The notes beneath the pieces were generated by a model. The model saw only the letters and a list, made by a program, of their open reading frames with translations, made no database searches and was not told the origin of the DNA. From Gonapodya sp. JEL0774 (lineage: Eukaryota; Monoblepharomycota; Monoblepharidomycetes; Monoblepharidales; Gonapodyaceae): a DNA stretch of 64,000 bases. Every line of letters starts with the position of its first letter. The stretch's first letter is position 1. Where the stretch lies: assembly GCA_027604505.1 (NCBI GenBank), contig JADIIX010000012.1:212137-276136 (forward strand), read 5' to 3'. A program made the position numbers and the translations under genes. Positions 1 to 10,767 of the stretch are shown here, one piece after another.

Positions 1-56
1 CGTTCATGTTGGTAAATTCACAAATTCTTGAAGCTTGGTGTTACTTTTTCTGACAG

Positions 57-2944
57 ATTAACACGTGGGACTCCTCTCTTGAACACTCTTCTCGGGTCTC
101 TTGATCTCATCACTGTTGCAGGTAAGAAGAATGGTTTTAGAGCCTGATATCTGTGATCCTCTCTACTTGAATTCAAGTCCTTTGCACGCCAACTTAAGTT
201 CCTCCTGCACTCCCAGTTGTGTTGACTGTAGGAGTGGGACTTGCCATTTCTCGCCTTCGCAGAAAGCGTGTGTTCTGTATAGATCCTCAGAGAGTCAATT
301 TTGCTGGCCGTATTAATGTGGCATGCTGGGATAAAACAGGAACGCTAACGGGGTCCTCACTAATGTTTTCAGCTGTGGATAAATGGGAGCAGGGACATTT
401 TACTGGGCAGTCTTCCATCGACGGGTCAGAGATCACTCACCTTTCAACTTCTCCCGATTATTCCATACCACTTTCTGTTGTACTCTCAGCGTGTCACTCC
501 CTACAATTAGGATACGAGGGCACGGTTTCTGGTCATCCGCTTGATGTCGAGATGTTTCGTGCGACCGGAGCCGAGATGTGTTTGCCGGGCGATACTATCA
601 CAAAATTCGATGGTGTTTCGTACCAAGTAATCGCACATATTCGAAAACGGCGAGACGCTATCTCAAACTGGAATGCCGTAGATGTTATCAGACGTTTTGA
701 CTTCTCATCGCATCTTCAAAGAGCATCGGTGGTAGTTGTGGGCTTGAATCCAGACCGGAACGTTTCTCTCGATTCCGGTCGTATTCACTCTGCAGCATTT
801 ATTCTCACCAAGGGATCACCAGCGTCAGTTTTTTCTGTTTGCAACCCCGCTTCGTTGCCATCGCGGAAAGGTTTTTTGACATGCCAGCGCCGCTATGCTT
901 CTGAAGGGTACTACGTTCTAGCATGCGCAGCCAAACAAGTCTCATCTGGAGTACACGTTGATCGACAGGCACTGGAACAGGATCTGACATTCTTGGGATT
1001 CGTTTTCTTAAGGAACTCGGTAAAGCCCACCTCAGCACAGACACTCACCCGTCTCCACGAGGCGGGGGTCCGTAACGTGATGCTTACAGGAGATGATGTG
1101 TGGACAGCCTTTTGGGTTGGCACCGAGACTGGAATGGTTAAAAAGGAAGCACGCAAAGTAGTTGTTGACCTACACGATGACAAAGTATTATGGAGTGATA
1201 TTACAATGGACGGTGATGAAAATGATGAGGCATTACGGGATATGAAAGATCTCGCATATTACATGAAGGATCACGATGTTGCGCTCGCAGTTCGCGGAGA
1301 CGCTCTGTCAATACTTCTCACCAGCTCGGAAGAATCGTGTGTCAGCAGAAGAGGATCATCTATAAACAATCTTGAACATAAAGTGGATGGTAGTTTGAGA
1401 TCAACTGCTCAAAGTTTTGACACGAGTGCCGATGCACAGACTTCCGACTTGTTGGCTTTCCTGGTGGCACGAACAACTGTCTGGGCCGCTGTCAAACCTT
1501 CACAGAAAACATTTATTGTGGAGAAACTTATTGAGAGTGGCAAAGTTGTCAGCATGTGTGGGGACGGTGAGAATACCTGCTGACGGGCGCAACAACAGCC
1601 TTGTTAAAACCGTCCTGTTAGGCACCAACGATTGTGGTGCCCTCAAATCTGCACATGTAGGACTTGCTCTTTCGGATTCAGAAGCCTCGATTGTTGCCCC
1701 TTTTACTTCTGCCGAACTGTCTATAACAGACATGCTTGTGCTCCTGGAAGAGGGTCGTTGCGCGTTGGAGACAAGCTTCGCGGGATTCCGTTTCATGGTT
1801 TTCTACCCTTTAATTCAACTCACAGTGAGAGATGGCGGCTATTGACATGAGTTCTGTTCACGAAGTGTGAGTTGATTGATTGAATTTAGATGGCCGCGAC
1901 ACTGGCACGACTGGACTCGTATCTCTCCAACAACCAATACCTCTTTGATGATGTCAGTAATTCGATGTTTCACAAATTGTTCTTGGCGATTACTCATCTC
2001 CAACGGCTCTCACTCGCATTTTTCAGGTTGCGGTTGTATCCGTCCTTGCATTTTTGATGTTGTTCACATTGCCCTCCACCCATATGAATCAAAAACGTCC
2101 AACCGACGACTTGTTTGCCCCCCGTGTCCTCACTAGCATCGTGGGACAGTTGATTATTTGGATCGTGTGTTTTTCCATTGGCGTGAGCATGATGTATGGG
2201 GAATCTATTGGAACTGGTGGATGGTTCTGCAGTGTCAAGGTCGCAACTGCCAACCTCGATCCGGCGACTTTCACCCCACTGAATTCAAGTTTGCCCACCA
2301 ATGCTACATATCCGTGCTACGTAATTGATCCTCTATTGGACGTCAATTTGGGAAATCTCCTCAAAAGTCAGGAGAACGTGGTCATCTGGCTCTTTGGACA
2401 CCTGCAGTTTATCACCGCTTCTCTTGTTGTGGTAGTTTCAAGTCGCTTTCGGAGTCCATTTTGGACAAACGTCCCGTTCACTGCATATCTCTCAGTCATG
2501 ACAGGTTTGCTGATTGGTATGCTGCTGGCTGGGGATCGCACAAGCTGGTGGGCATCGTTTCTCTCAGGCACCTTTGGTTTACGCGATGGTATTCCTTTGT
2601 CTTTTCGATGGAAGCTTGTGGTGCTATGGGTCGTTGATACCGCTGTTTCCGTTTTGTGGGAGGTTTGGGTTGTCGACACGTACGTAGGAGATGAGAAGTG
2701 GTTGAATCACGGCTCCGCATGTGTTTGTCCGCGATGGGGCTTGGCACAACCGACGCAGCCCGTACCCACTGAACCCGCTCTGGAAGATGACGAGCTCCCG
2801 CCAACTTCATCTGTGGTGTCAGCGGACGTACTCAGCTTTATCAAGAGAGCTTCGTCGGTTGTGGGTTTGAGGAGATCACAAGTGCCCTTGGACGATGCAG
2901 AGCTTGCTCTGTTGCCACAACGACGGAATGACACCGGGTTTTAG
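57..2944 (+). CDS. P5B-type cation-transporting ATPase (ATP13A/Ypk9 family), 5' truncated by the window
   Basis: This is the C-terminal half of a P5 ATPase, a multi-span endolysosomal or vacuolar pump of the polyamine/cation-handling ATP13A2/Ypk9 group. Five exons fit (57-121, 199-1566, 1622-1824, 1890-1952, 2027-2944). Joining the first two recreates the membrane motif VPPALP, the P5B signature. Next come the phosphorylation motif DKTGTLT, then TGDD in place of the usual TGDN, and the hinge motif GDGTNDCGALK, which is restored only by splicing 1567-1621. The last exon encodes several hydrophobic helices and a soluble tail ending at a TAG. The N-terminal half lies upstream of the window. Family assignment is firm; the substrate cannot be read from sequence. 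Confidence 0.9.
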
Positions 2945-3447
2945 GGAAGTTAGGTAGTTCGATAGTAATTTCCTTTGTATCATGCCAGCCTTTGAGATAT
3001 CAACAAAAGCCATCCTTTGTCTCCCTGATTTGGTCCCACAGTAAGTGTTTTTATGATCATCCGCTGCTATGAAGTGCTACTGAATTAGTTAGTTTGTTGA
3101 CAACGCTTGAACCTACTCACTCAACAACTCACGCCGAAAACCATCTGTCCAATTATGAACACTATGCAGCTATATAGTAACGCTATTAGGCCACAGGCCG
3201 TCTGGTAGGGCCGTTTGAATCCTGCAGTTGCATTCTTCTGTTTACTCATATATTTCCATCAAATACATTTCACCTATCAAACAGATAGAGAAAGGATTCT
3301 CCAGGAACAGAACATTCTATAGTGCTAACGTGCACAGTGTTCTCGTGCTTCCACACGGATCATTTTTTGATCTGTTATGGCGACCCAGTCACAGCTTGAT
3401 ACAGAAAAACTATGCGCAATAGTTCGCTTACTGACGATGACACCACA
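2945..3447. other. Intergenic region between two convergent genes
   Basis: About 500 bp of AT-rich sequence between the ATPase stop and the stop of the PTAR1-like gene on the other strand. Short open frames here lack family features. It presumably holds the two 3' ends; no defined element is visible. Confidence 0.5.
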
Positions 3448-5278
3448 TCAGCTCCCACAATTTCCTAATTGTACAACTTCTTTCATATACGCCCTCCACC
3501 ACTCACTACGCTCCCAATCATCCACGATGGTCGTAATATTGACTCCGCCATGTCTCCTTTTATGGTCTTCCACCGCACACCACGCACCGCAACTCCATGC
3601 CCATCGCTCTGACGCGCGAGAACCCCACCGTTCGGGGTCTGGAGCATCAGGCGATGATGGGGCGGACGATATGGCGTAGGCAATGGCGAGAGAGAACCGG
3701 GAGGTAAGAGAGAGGGATGTTGTGCCTGTCTGGTTTGGTTCCGGAGGACAACCAGAATGGGCAAACACATTGGAGGGAACTTGGGTCACAGCATGAGTGA
3801 TTGCACGGAGGTGACACCACGTGGCTTCATGGTTGGGGTAGTCTTTGGCAAGTTGGATGGCGAGCTTTAGGGTTTCGGATGCTACTGATGCAGTGTCAAC
3901 AAGAGTTTCACTTGAGTTCGGCTCCCTGAAAGACTGAACTGCAAGCAAAAGGCGATAAACGTGGTGGAACGAGGAAATGTCGGATGGATGAAGAGGTAGG
4001 TAGGATTTCGATAGATAGATGAGGTCGGAGAGAAGCTGTAGGGTCGAGATCGGTCGGTTGAGGGTGGGTTGTTAGATCACTTGAAATTGAAAAGCTGCAT
4101 TCAACGCACAAATTCGAACCCATGAGTGCAAAGTAATTGTGCCTGGCTACCTCTGGAGGGTACATCCTGTTGACTACTCACCTCATCTTTGCCAGCGCTT
4201 GGCCACATCCCCATTTTTCCCTCTTCACCCGAGCCACACTCACCACCACACATTAACCAACCTCTGTGGCACCACGCCAGATAATTGGCCGGCTTCAGTT
4301 TTGCAGCACGGAGTGTGAGCGCAAGGTCCGGTGGGATCAAAGATGAATGGGAGATAGAGATTGGAGGTAATGTGAGAGTGGAGAGTAGCCAACGACTGGA
4401 TACCGGCCGATGGGAACTCAAGCCGTGAGTTGTGAAAGGGGCGCACGGACAAGGACGAACAACGTACCGGTAGGTCCAAGCAGCACTGCTGCCGGGTTTC
4501 CGGGAGATGATGAGGGCAGAGCACGCTAGTTCGAGTTCGAGTTCGTGGGCGAGTGCAAAAGTAGGTTTCGATTTGGTTGGAGTGTTTTGGGTGGGGAATG
4601 AAGGGTGTGCAATGGATAAAGTAGAGCCATAGGACATGCAACGAGCATGATGGAGGAGTATACGGCGACGAACCGTCCAAGGTGTGGGGTCTTCGGCGTG
4701 GACAAGAAGCAAGACGAGAGACGAGCGAAGAAGTGCGCTGGTTGCTTTGGTGACCAGTCGCAACGTTAGGCACCACGTAAAAATTCATGGCGCTTGTCAG
4801 TCGATTAACGAGACATGGCAAGAATTAGGTGGCTTACTTTGTGTTTCGAGTCGACAGACTGGGCATGCAACAACAGTTCGCTGGATCGCCTCGTTATCAA
4901 GGCCTATTTTCGCCGCCTCATGCCGTACGACTTCCGCTTCTAATTTCATTCTCTCACTCCAAAACTCCGTTCTCGCCTTTGCGTACAATCCGGGGAAGAG
5001 CGACGCCGGTACGCCAAGTTTGAGACATTTATGTTGGACGGAACTAGATTCGTCGGAAGCGAGAAGATAGGGAGCGTGCGGGTTTTCTGCGGCGGGAGGT
5101 ACGAAGAAGGAATCTGGCAGAGGTGCAATCTCGTCACTCGCAGTTGCAAGAGCATTGAGCGCAAATGGTGATCAACTTCATTCCACACTCCCCGCAGTTG
5201 GAACGGGCGATGAAGTACATACATCTCAAATAGGAAGTTATAAAGAATTGTGCAGAGCTTTGAGTAATCAGAATCCAT
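3448..5278 (-). CDS. PTAR1-like protein (prenyltransferase alpha-subunit repeat protein)
   Basis: A helical-repeat protein related to PTAR1, the alpha-like subunit of geranylgeranyltransferase type III, which modifies proteins such as the SNARE Ykt6. Five exons fit in frame (5278-5223, 5136-4838, 4744-4468, 4395-4182, 4035-3448), giving about 477 residues. Splicing restores the PTAR1-like start FEIDEIAPLP, and PPTA-repeat signatures follow: TPWTVRRR, AAWTYRRWLL, NYLAWCHRGWL and ATWCHLRAI. The Trp-x2-Arg spacing is what marks these repeats. The alternative, a Rab or farnesyl transferase alpha subunit, fits the N-terminus less well. The start codon is divergent to the next gene with only 66 bp between them. 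Confidence 0.8.
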
Positions 5279-5344
5279 GTTTTTGTTCCAAATGAACGGG
5301 AGTTTCGAGCCGACCAGCAATGATGTGGAAGGGATTCGCAAGAC
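5279..5344. promoter_or_regulatory. Very short divergent promoter interval
   Basis: Only 66 bp separate the proposed start codons of the PTAR1-like gene (minus) and the ZZ/EF-hand gene (plus). Both promoters, or one shared bidirectional promoter, must overlap this interval and the first exons. No TATA box is obvious. If the minus gene starts at an upstream in-frame ATG at 5341, the gap shrinks to almost nothing. Confidence 0.5.
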
Positions 5345-8300
5345 ATGACAACTATTGCGTCTCCCGTTTCTGTCTTCTCCCCTCTTGCGTCCTCTGTCTC
5401 TGGTCCCGTGCTTGTTTCATTTCCTTCACTCCTTCCATTTGTGTTTTTCTCGCTCGGCGCCGTCTCAGGAATACTGGTTTTGAACGCGAACGCTGTCTTG
5501 GGTCACTACAACAGCTTGAACCACTATGCTTCTCTAAAATCACTTCTCAATGTGCCGACTGGAGCGCAGTCGATTTTCGCTGCGATCGCGGCGGCAACAT
5601 TGAAAGTTACATCGGCGCTTTCGTATTATCCTACACAGCTTGCGGTGCGTGGGCCGACACACGTCGCAGCGGGAAACTACGGGGCTCGAGCCGACTCAAT
5701 TGGAGCCGACACATGTGTCCACGATGAAACTGACCGTAATTCCGACTTGCTTTCTTCGTCGACGGGTTCGGAGTCGGATTCAGGTCCCGAGTTGTATTCA
5801 GATGAGTACTCGTACTCCGGCTCTTCAGATGAAGACGAGGCGGACTCAGACGCTGATGAATTTGCTGGTACGAATGGAGAGCCTTTCATCATGAGTGGAC
5901 AATCCTATCGGCACGGACACCGTGGGGACGTCTCGCATTCTCCGCGGATGCCGAACCCTTTCTCGTCAAACGTGGCCCGGTCTACAGCCTCCTCGTTGTC
6001 CCCCTCCGACTCCGCTCGCAATTCTCCAGACTCATCCGCTGCCCCATATCATCCGTGGTCGTCCCCTACTGATCGTCAACCATTCCTTGCGACTTCACCT
6101 GACTCTCCTGTCACGTCCTCCTTATTAACATCCTCTTCCTCCAACCTTCCCATCCCTCTTCCTCCTGCGTCGAACGAGGTTCTGGGAGCAGGAGCGGGAC
6201 CTGTGCCCAGGGAACCACTGGCGTCAATGAGCTTGTCGGTTTCCTCCCCCACAGAATCGGAGCGTGAAACACCTCTGATGATGTCACCGTCACCCTCTCC
6301 GACGCAAATGCCGGCGGTCAGCAGTAGGGGCAGGATAGAGCAAGGATATATGGTTGGTGTTCCGGACACGGACGGAGGTGATGTCTCCCACACTGACAGA
6401 GAGTTCCGCGGCGCCTCGAACGCTGTTCTTCTCCTGGACATGCCAGCGATCGGTATCAACGACGGAGCGGATAATGGAGATCGAGATAATTCTGGCTCTG
6501 CCGAATCATTCGTCGGGCAAATAGAAGAGAGCTGGCGACGTACCGAATTGGCGGTAGACTGTCCTCCTCAGCAGGTCACTGTGGAGTCGATTCATAGCGA
6601 GCATGAAACGGAGCAAAAGGTTGCAGAATCGGACAACGAGAATAATGGAAATTTTGAGTTGTTCTCACCAGAGAATGAGAACAACCCCAACCTGGACTCC
6701 CACGTCAATCAAGACATGTCCGGAATTGCGTCAGACTCCCTCAACCCTGCAGACCAGGACTTAATCTTCCTATCGTCACCGGATACGTCGCCTGCCGTGA
6801 CTGACATACCCACTACGACGGGTGGTAACGTAGTTCGTGCGACAGCCTCCCCCCCCCTGTCTGAATCTCCAACTTCTCCGACCTCCCAACGACCCGCTTC
6901 CTTCTCGTCTCCTGAAATAACCCCCGAACTAGACCCTGACGAAACCCCGACACTCCTCCGTCTCTGCTATGCCGTCGCGGAGGACTCCTCTCGCGTCCGC
7001 GGACTTGTCCACCGCGGCACTGTCTGTGACGGTTGTGGCGCCTCACCAATCGTGGGGGCAAGATACAAGTGTATCAATTGTCCCAATTATGATTTGTGCG
7101 AGGCATGTGAGGAGAGGTGTGATGGCGGAGATGGGGTTGATGAGGAGGACGGGGTCTCACAAAAGCAACCGCCCGAACCTCACTCGCGCATTCACTCCAA
7201 CCGGACCGACTTATTGCCCGGAATTCACTCGCGTACACACGTTTTCGCGAAAATGAAGGTGGCAGTTCCGCCTTTGGCGAATAGAATGGGAGCTCCTATG
7301 GTCGGTCGGACATTTTATCCAGGAACGCCGTTTTATAGGAGTCGATTGGCCAAAGAGGTAATCGATGCGCTGGTGGAGGAAACGCACTGTAAGTAAGATT
7401 TTTCGTTGTGGGCGAGGTGTGATGGTGGGAAATGTCACTCACTGAAGATTATCGTTCCTCATTGTCTCAATCTTTCTGGACCACCTCACCTCAACTCTTT
7501 CCTATTCTAAACTCAAGTCGACCCATCGGAGCTTCTTGCCTTCCACGCGCAACATCTTTCGCTCTCCACCGACCGCCGCGGCATCTCCCGCTCCACCTTT
7601 GCCATGTGCCTTGGTCCCTTGGGCACCATGCCCCGCAATTTGATTGCCGACAGAGTGTTCTCATTTTTTGATAGAGACGGAGACGGGTTTGTGGGGTATG
7701 AGGAGATGTGTAGGGGTTTGGGCGTCATGTGTAAGGGCGGTTTGGACGAAAGAGTGAAGTGTGAGTTTATTGCTTGTGCGGCACTGTTGGGGCCTCATCT
7801 CCCCACTAAAGTCTCTTTGACTGTCTACTTGATCCAATTTTTGTTTTAATCGAACATGGCTTCCGAACCCCCACCGACCCTTCGCAGATGCATTCCACTC
7901 TCATCACCTCACTCCCCACCCTGTCTCTGGCCAACCGACCTTGCTTCCTTCGGATCTTCGACGCACCCTCGCAGCGTATTTTCTTCTCTCCACTGAGCTC
8001 GTCCGAGATGTTGTGAAGACGATGGAGGAAGGTATGATGGAAGGATTTGACGAGGAGGCGAGCAAGCCGGTCAGTGCGCAGTTTACCGCAGGCGTACCGA
8101 GTGGAGGGAGCGAGGCTCACGCTGGGGAGGAAGAAAGTGATCGAAGGAAAGAGAAAACGAGGTGTGAGGAGGATGTGGTGTTGGAGGATGCGAGTGCTGG
8201 TAGTGAGACCGCCTCAGCTATCCCTGGAGAAACTAGCATGAGTCGCCATCCTCCATCTACACCAGTTTCGTTTACTTCACGGACATTCGCGGGGATGTCG

Positions 8301-8929
8301 TCAAGAAGTGATCCGATTTGGCCATGGAGTGACGATGATGAGGGAACAATCGAATGTGATGAGACAAACAGGCCGAGCACGCCTAATGACGGAAGCGCGT
8401 TGTGGCGAACGGAAGGCCAGAAAAAAGAGAAAGGTAAAGGGAAGGCGAGAGATTTTGAACCATCCACGGACTCCACTTCGTCGGCATCGGGACTTCCTCC
8501 CTCTCGGGCACCCACCGCAGCTGACCTGCCCCCTCGCGCGGCGCCAACCCGCCATTCCCGCTCGCTTCGAATCTCTCCCGGCCCTGCTCGTTCTTCTCGA
8601 TCCAGCTCTAACCCACCCATTTCTGCCTCTGCTTCCACCCCGGTTGGCGCCACTTTCTCTGCACGCTTCAGCCCCCAACTCTCGGCGACAAGGCACCCCG
8701 TAGTGCACTCGCTGGCACAAGATGCCATTCGCGAAATGGTGGACATGACATTTAAGAAAGCGGGTTGCGCTGAAGGAGAGGGAATGACTGAGGAGCAGTT
8801 TGCAAAGGCTGTGGAAGAGGATGGGAATTTGTTAGCATGGTGAGTTGGGCAAGTGGAATTATGATTCAGCGCGAGTGCCGTTCTGACAATAAGCTCGATA
8901 GGTTTGAGGCGCTTGGAAGCGTGTTTTGA
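5345..8929 (+). CDS. ZZ-type zinc finger and EF-hand protein
   Basis: A large protein of about 1,088 residues from four exons (5345-7388, 7518-7760, 7888-8839, 8902-8929). A hydrophobic segment near residues 25-50 may be a membrane anchor. A long Ser/Pro/Asp-rich region precedes a ZZ zinc finger near residue 560, with paired Cys in CDGCG, CINC and CEAC and downstream His residues. After the first intron comes a canonical EF-hand loop, DRDGDGFVGYEE. The following helix pair has lost the acidic loop residues, so it is probably a degenerate second hand. The last 28-bp exon supplies the C-terminus FEALGSVF. Role inferred: a calcium-responsive adaptor; no specific function is claimed. Confidence 0.8.
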
Positions 8930-9236
8930 GTTTAGATACTGTAAAAACTTCGCTGGCCCTCTCAAGCCACCTTGTCTCGCATTATTCTTGACTCAATTGA
9001 TGTAAAGAGTACAGATGATCCACGAAATGCAGATATACGTAGTTGCCTCTCTGTGATAACTGTCATCTCAACTACAAATCACACAGACCAACGTGTTACC
9101 ACACCAAGCAAAAATTATGCTATTAGAATTCATCTCAACTTCAAAGTCTCACAGACCAACGTATAATCACACCAAGCAAAACTTATGCAGTTACATACTA
9201 ATATTGATTGAAGCCATGCAAATTTAGAATGCTAAA
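8930..9236. other. Intergenic region containing a short tandem duplication
   Basis: AT-rich spacer between the convergent ZZ/EF-hand gene and RING-CH gene. It contains an imperfect duplication, annotated separately. Nothing coding is visible. Confidence 0.5.
9064..9190. repeat. Imperfect tandem repeat, two 67-bp units
   Basis: Units begin at 9064 and 9131, each with catctcaact, and share blocks such as cacagaccaacgt and cacaccaagcaaaa. The second copy is slightly shorter. It lies in the 3' intergenic region. Confidence 0.8.
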
Positions 9237-10640
9237 TTAATCTACGGAAAGAATCGCAGTCTCAACTAGTCGGAGACCTCGCAAACTAAAATCTTTCACA
9301 CTACCGTAGATTTTGACGAGAGTTCTCACAACGCCAAAAAGGACCACCACCACAAGTATGATAAGGCCAAGTCGGGAGGTACTCCGCGCACCCCCACCCC
9401 CACCTAGAGACCAGCGGCCCCCTGAGTTGGATGGGATTTGTTGTGAAGCAAGTTTAGCGATCATAAGCACTCTGACCATAGATCGCTATGTTCGTTGTTA
9501 CTGACCACCATAATGCCACTCAGGAAACGGTGACGTGAGAAAGCTCACGAAGAACTGTATCGACGCAAAGACTCCGACCAGAAATGCCCCCGCCAAGAAA
9601 TGCGAGAAATCAATGTTCGTCAGCGCGAGCGATTCTGGACCAAACGACAGATATCCGAGCCAGTCGTCTTCATCGTCAGCCAATGGCAGTTGGCGGTTAT
9701 CGGAAGAATTAGGTTCTGGAGGTTCGAGAACCCAGTAACGAAGAACCAATTTCGAAGCAAAACCAGAGAGAAAAACAAGTAAGGAGAACAGGGTGAAGGT
9801 GACCAGGAAGAGGACCACTGTTGCAAAATCGGAATCATCATAAGATCGACCAACAACAATAGATTCTCCAGATAGCAAATGACTGCTTGAAAGCGAAAGT
9901 TCTACTATGCATGTAGACTGGGCACTGCGCTCCGCAAGTGTTCCAACAAAGAGGTCGCAGTACGCGTCCCACTCCACCGCAATAAGCGCACTACCTTTCA
10001 CCCATATCCTTGCCTATTCCAATACTGAAAGGACTGCGAACGATCAACAGTCTCCGCCAATGTACGATTCGGTTCTCGGTGCTGTTGGCACCGAGTACTC
10101 ACGTTCATTCATTACCATTTTGGCCCAGAATGTGCGTTGAAACTGATATCGGTACTTGCATTGGTCACATTCGTAGAAAGATTCCTTCTTTTGTGACTTT
10201 TTCCGCCACTCATTGAGGCACTCTGCGTTGCGCATGGATGAATTATGTTGTAGTTTCATTCTCCCAGTCTTTCTCACAGTCGAGGGCACGCACCCAGGTG
10301 GACATATCGCATCGACCCTTTGCACTTACAGGGCGATATTAATCGTCTTTTAAATGGTGTGAGAGCGGATAAATATTCACCAGCAGTCACGCAAGTTAAG
10401 CGTATCATCTCACTTTTCTGGCTCATCCTCACGAGACTGGAAGCAAATACGGCAGAACTGCTGGTCACTGTCCTCAATTTTTCTGTTGAGATGTTTCTGG
10501 GCATGTGTTGTCCGTTCCATGACTGTGGTGGAAGATCGCTCACTCGAAGACGTCCGAAGTGTATAGGAATGATTCGTGATAGATCGAGGCTGGTATGTCA
10601 ATGTTTTATCATCCCACACATGCTCTTCATCCGACATCAA
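9237..10640 (-). CDS. RING-CH (MARCH-type) membrane E3 ubiquitin ligase
   Basis: A membrane-bound E3 ligase with an N-terminal RING-variant finger. The first exon (10640-10414) begins MMSDEEHVWDD and ends just after CRICFQ. Splicing 10347-10413 and 10223-10293 rebuilds the C4HC3 finger: SPCKCKGSMRYVH, then LECLNEWR, then CDQCKYRY. Hydrophobic helices follow (VVLFLVTFTLFSLLVFL, FLAGAFLVGVF), then a Gly-rich stretch and a last helix LIILVVVVLFGVVR. The C-terminal tail ending in ETAILSVD resembles fungal members. The intron after residue MNER is uncertain: the downstream frame opens anywhere between about 9825 and 10001. A short intron near 9484-9537 joins the last exon. Confidence 0.82.
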
Positions 10641-10767
10641 GCGTAATGTGATCGAAAGCGAGCGAGGGTTTGTGTGCGGTTCTCTTCAGAATTTCGTGTC
10701 ACATTGTCTATGAATCTATAATTTAGCATTATGTACTCCTCCCACTAAGAAAAATATTGGTCAGCTG

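Noticed and set aside
4081-4180. tRNA-like T-loop sequence (ggttcgaat on the minus strand)
   Set aside because: No matching acceptor and anticodon arms could be paired around it, and it sits in an intron of the PTAR1-like gene.
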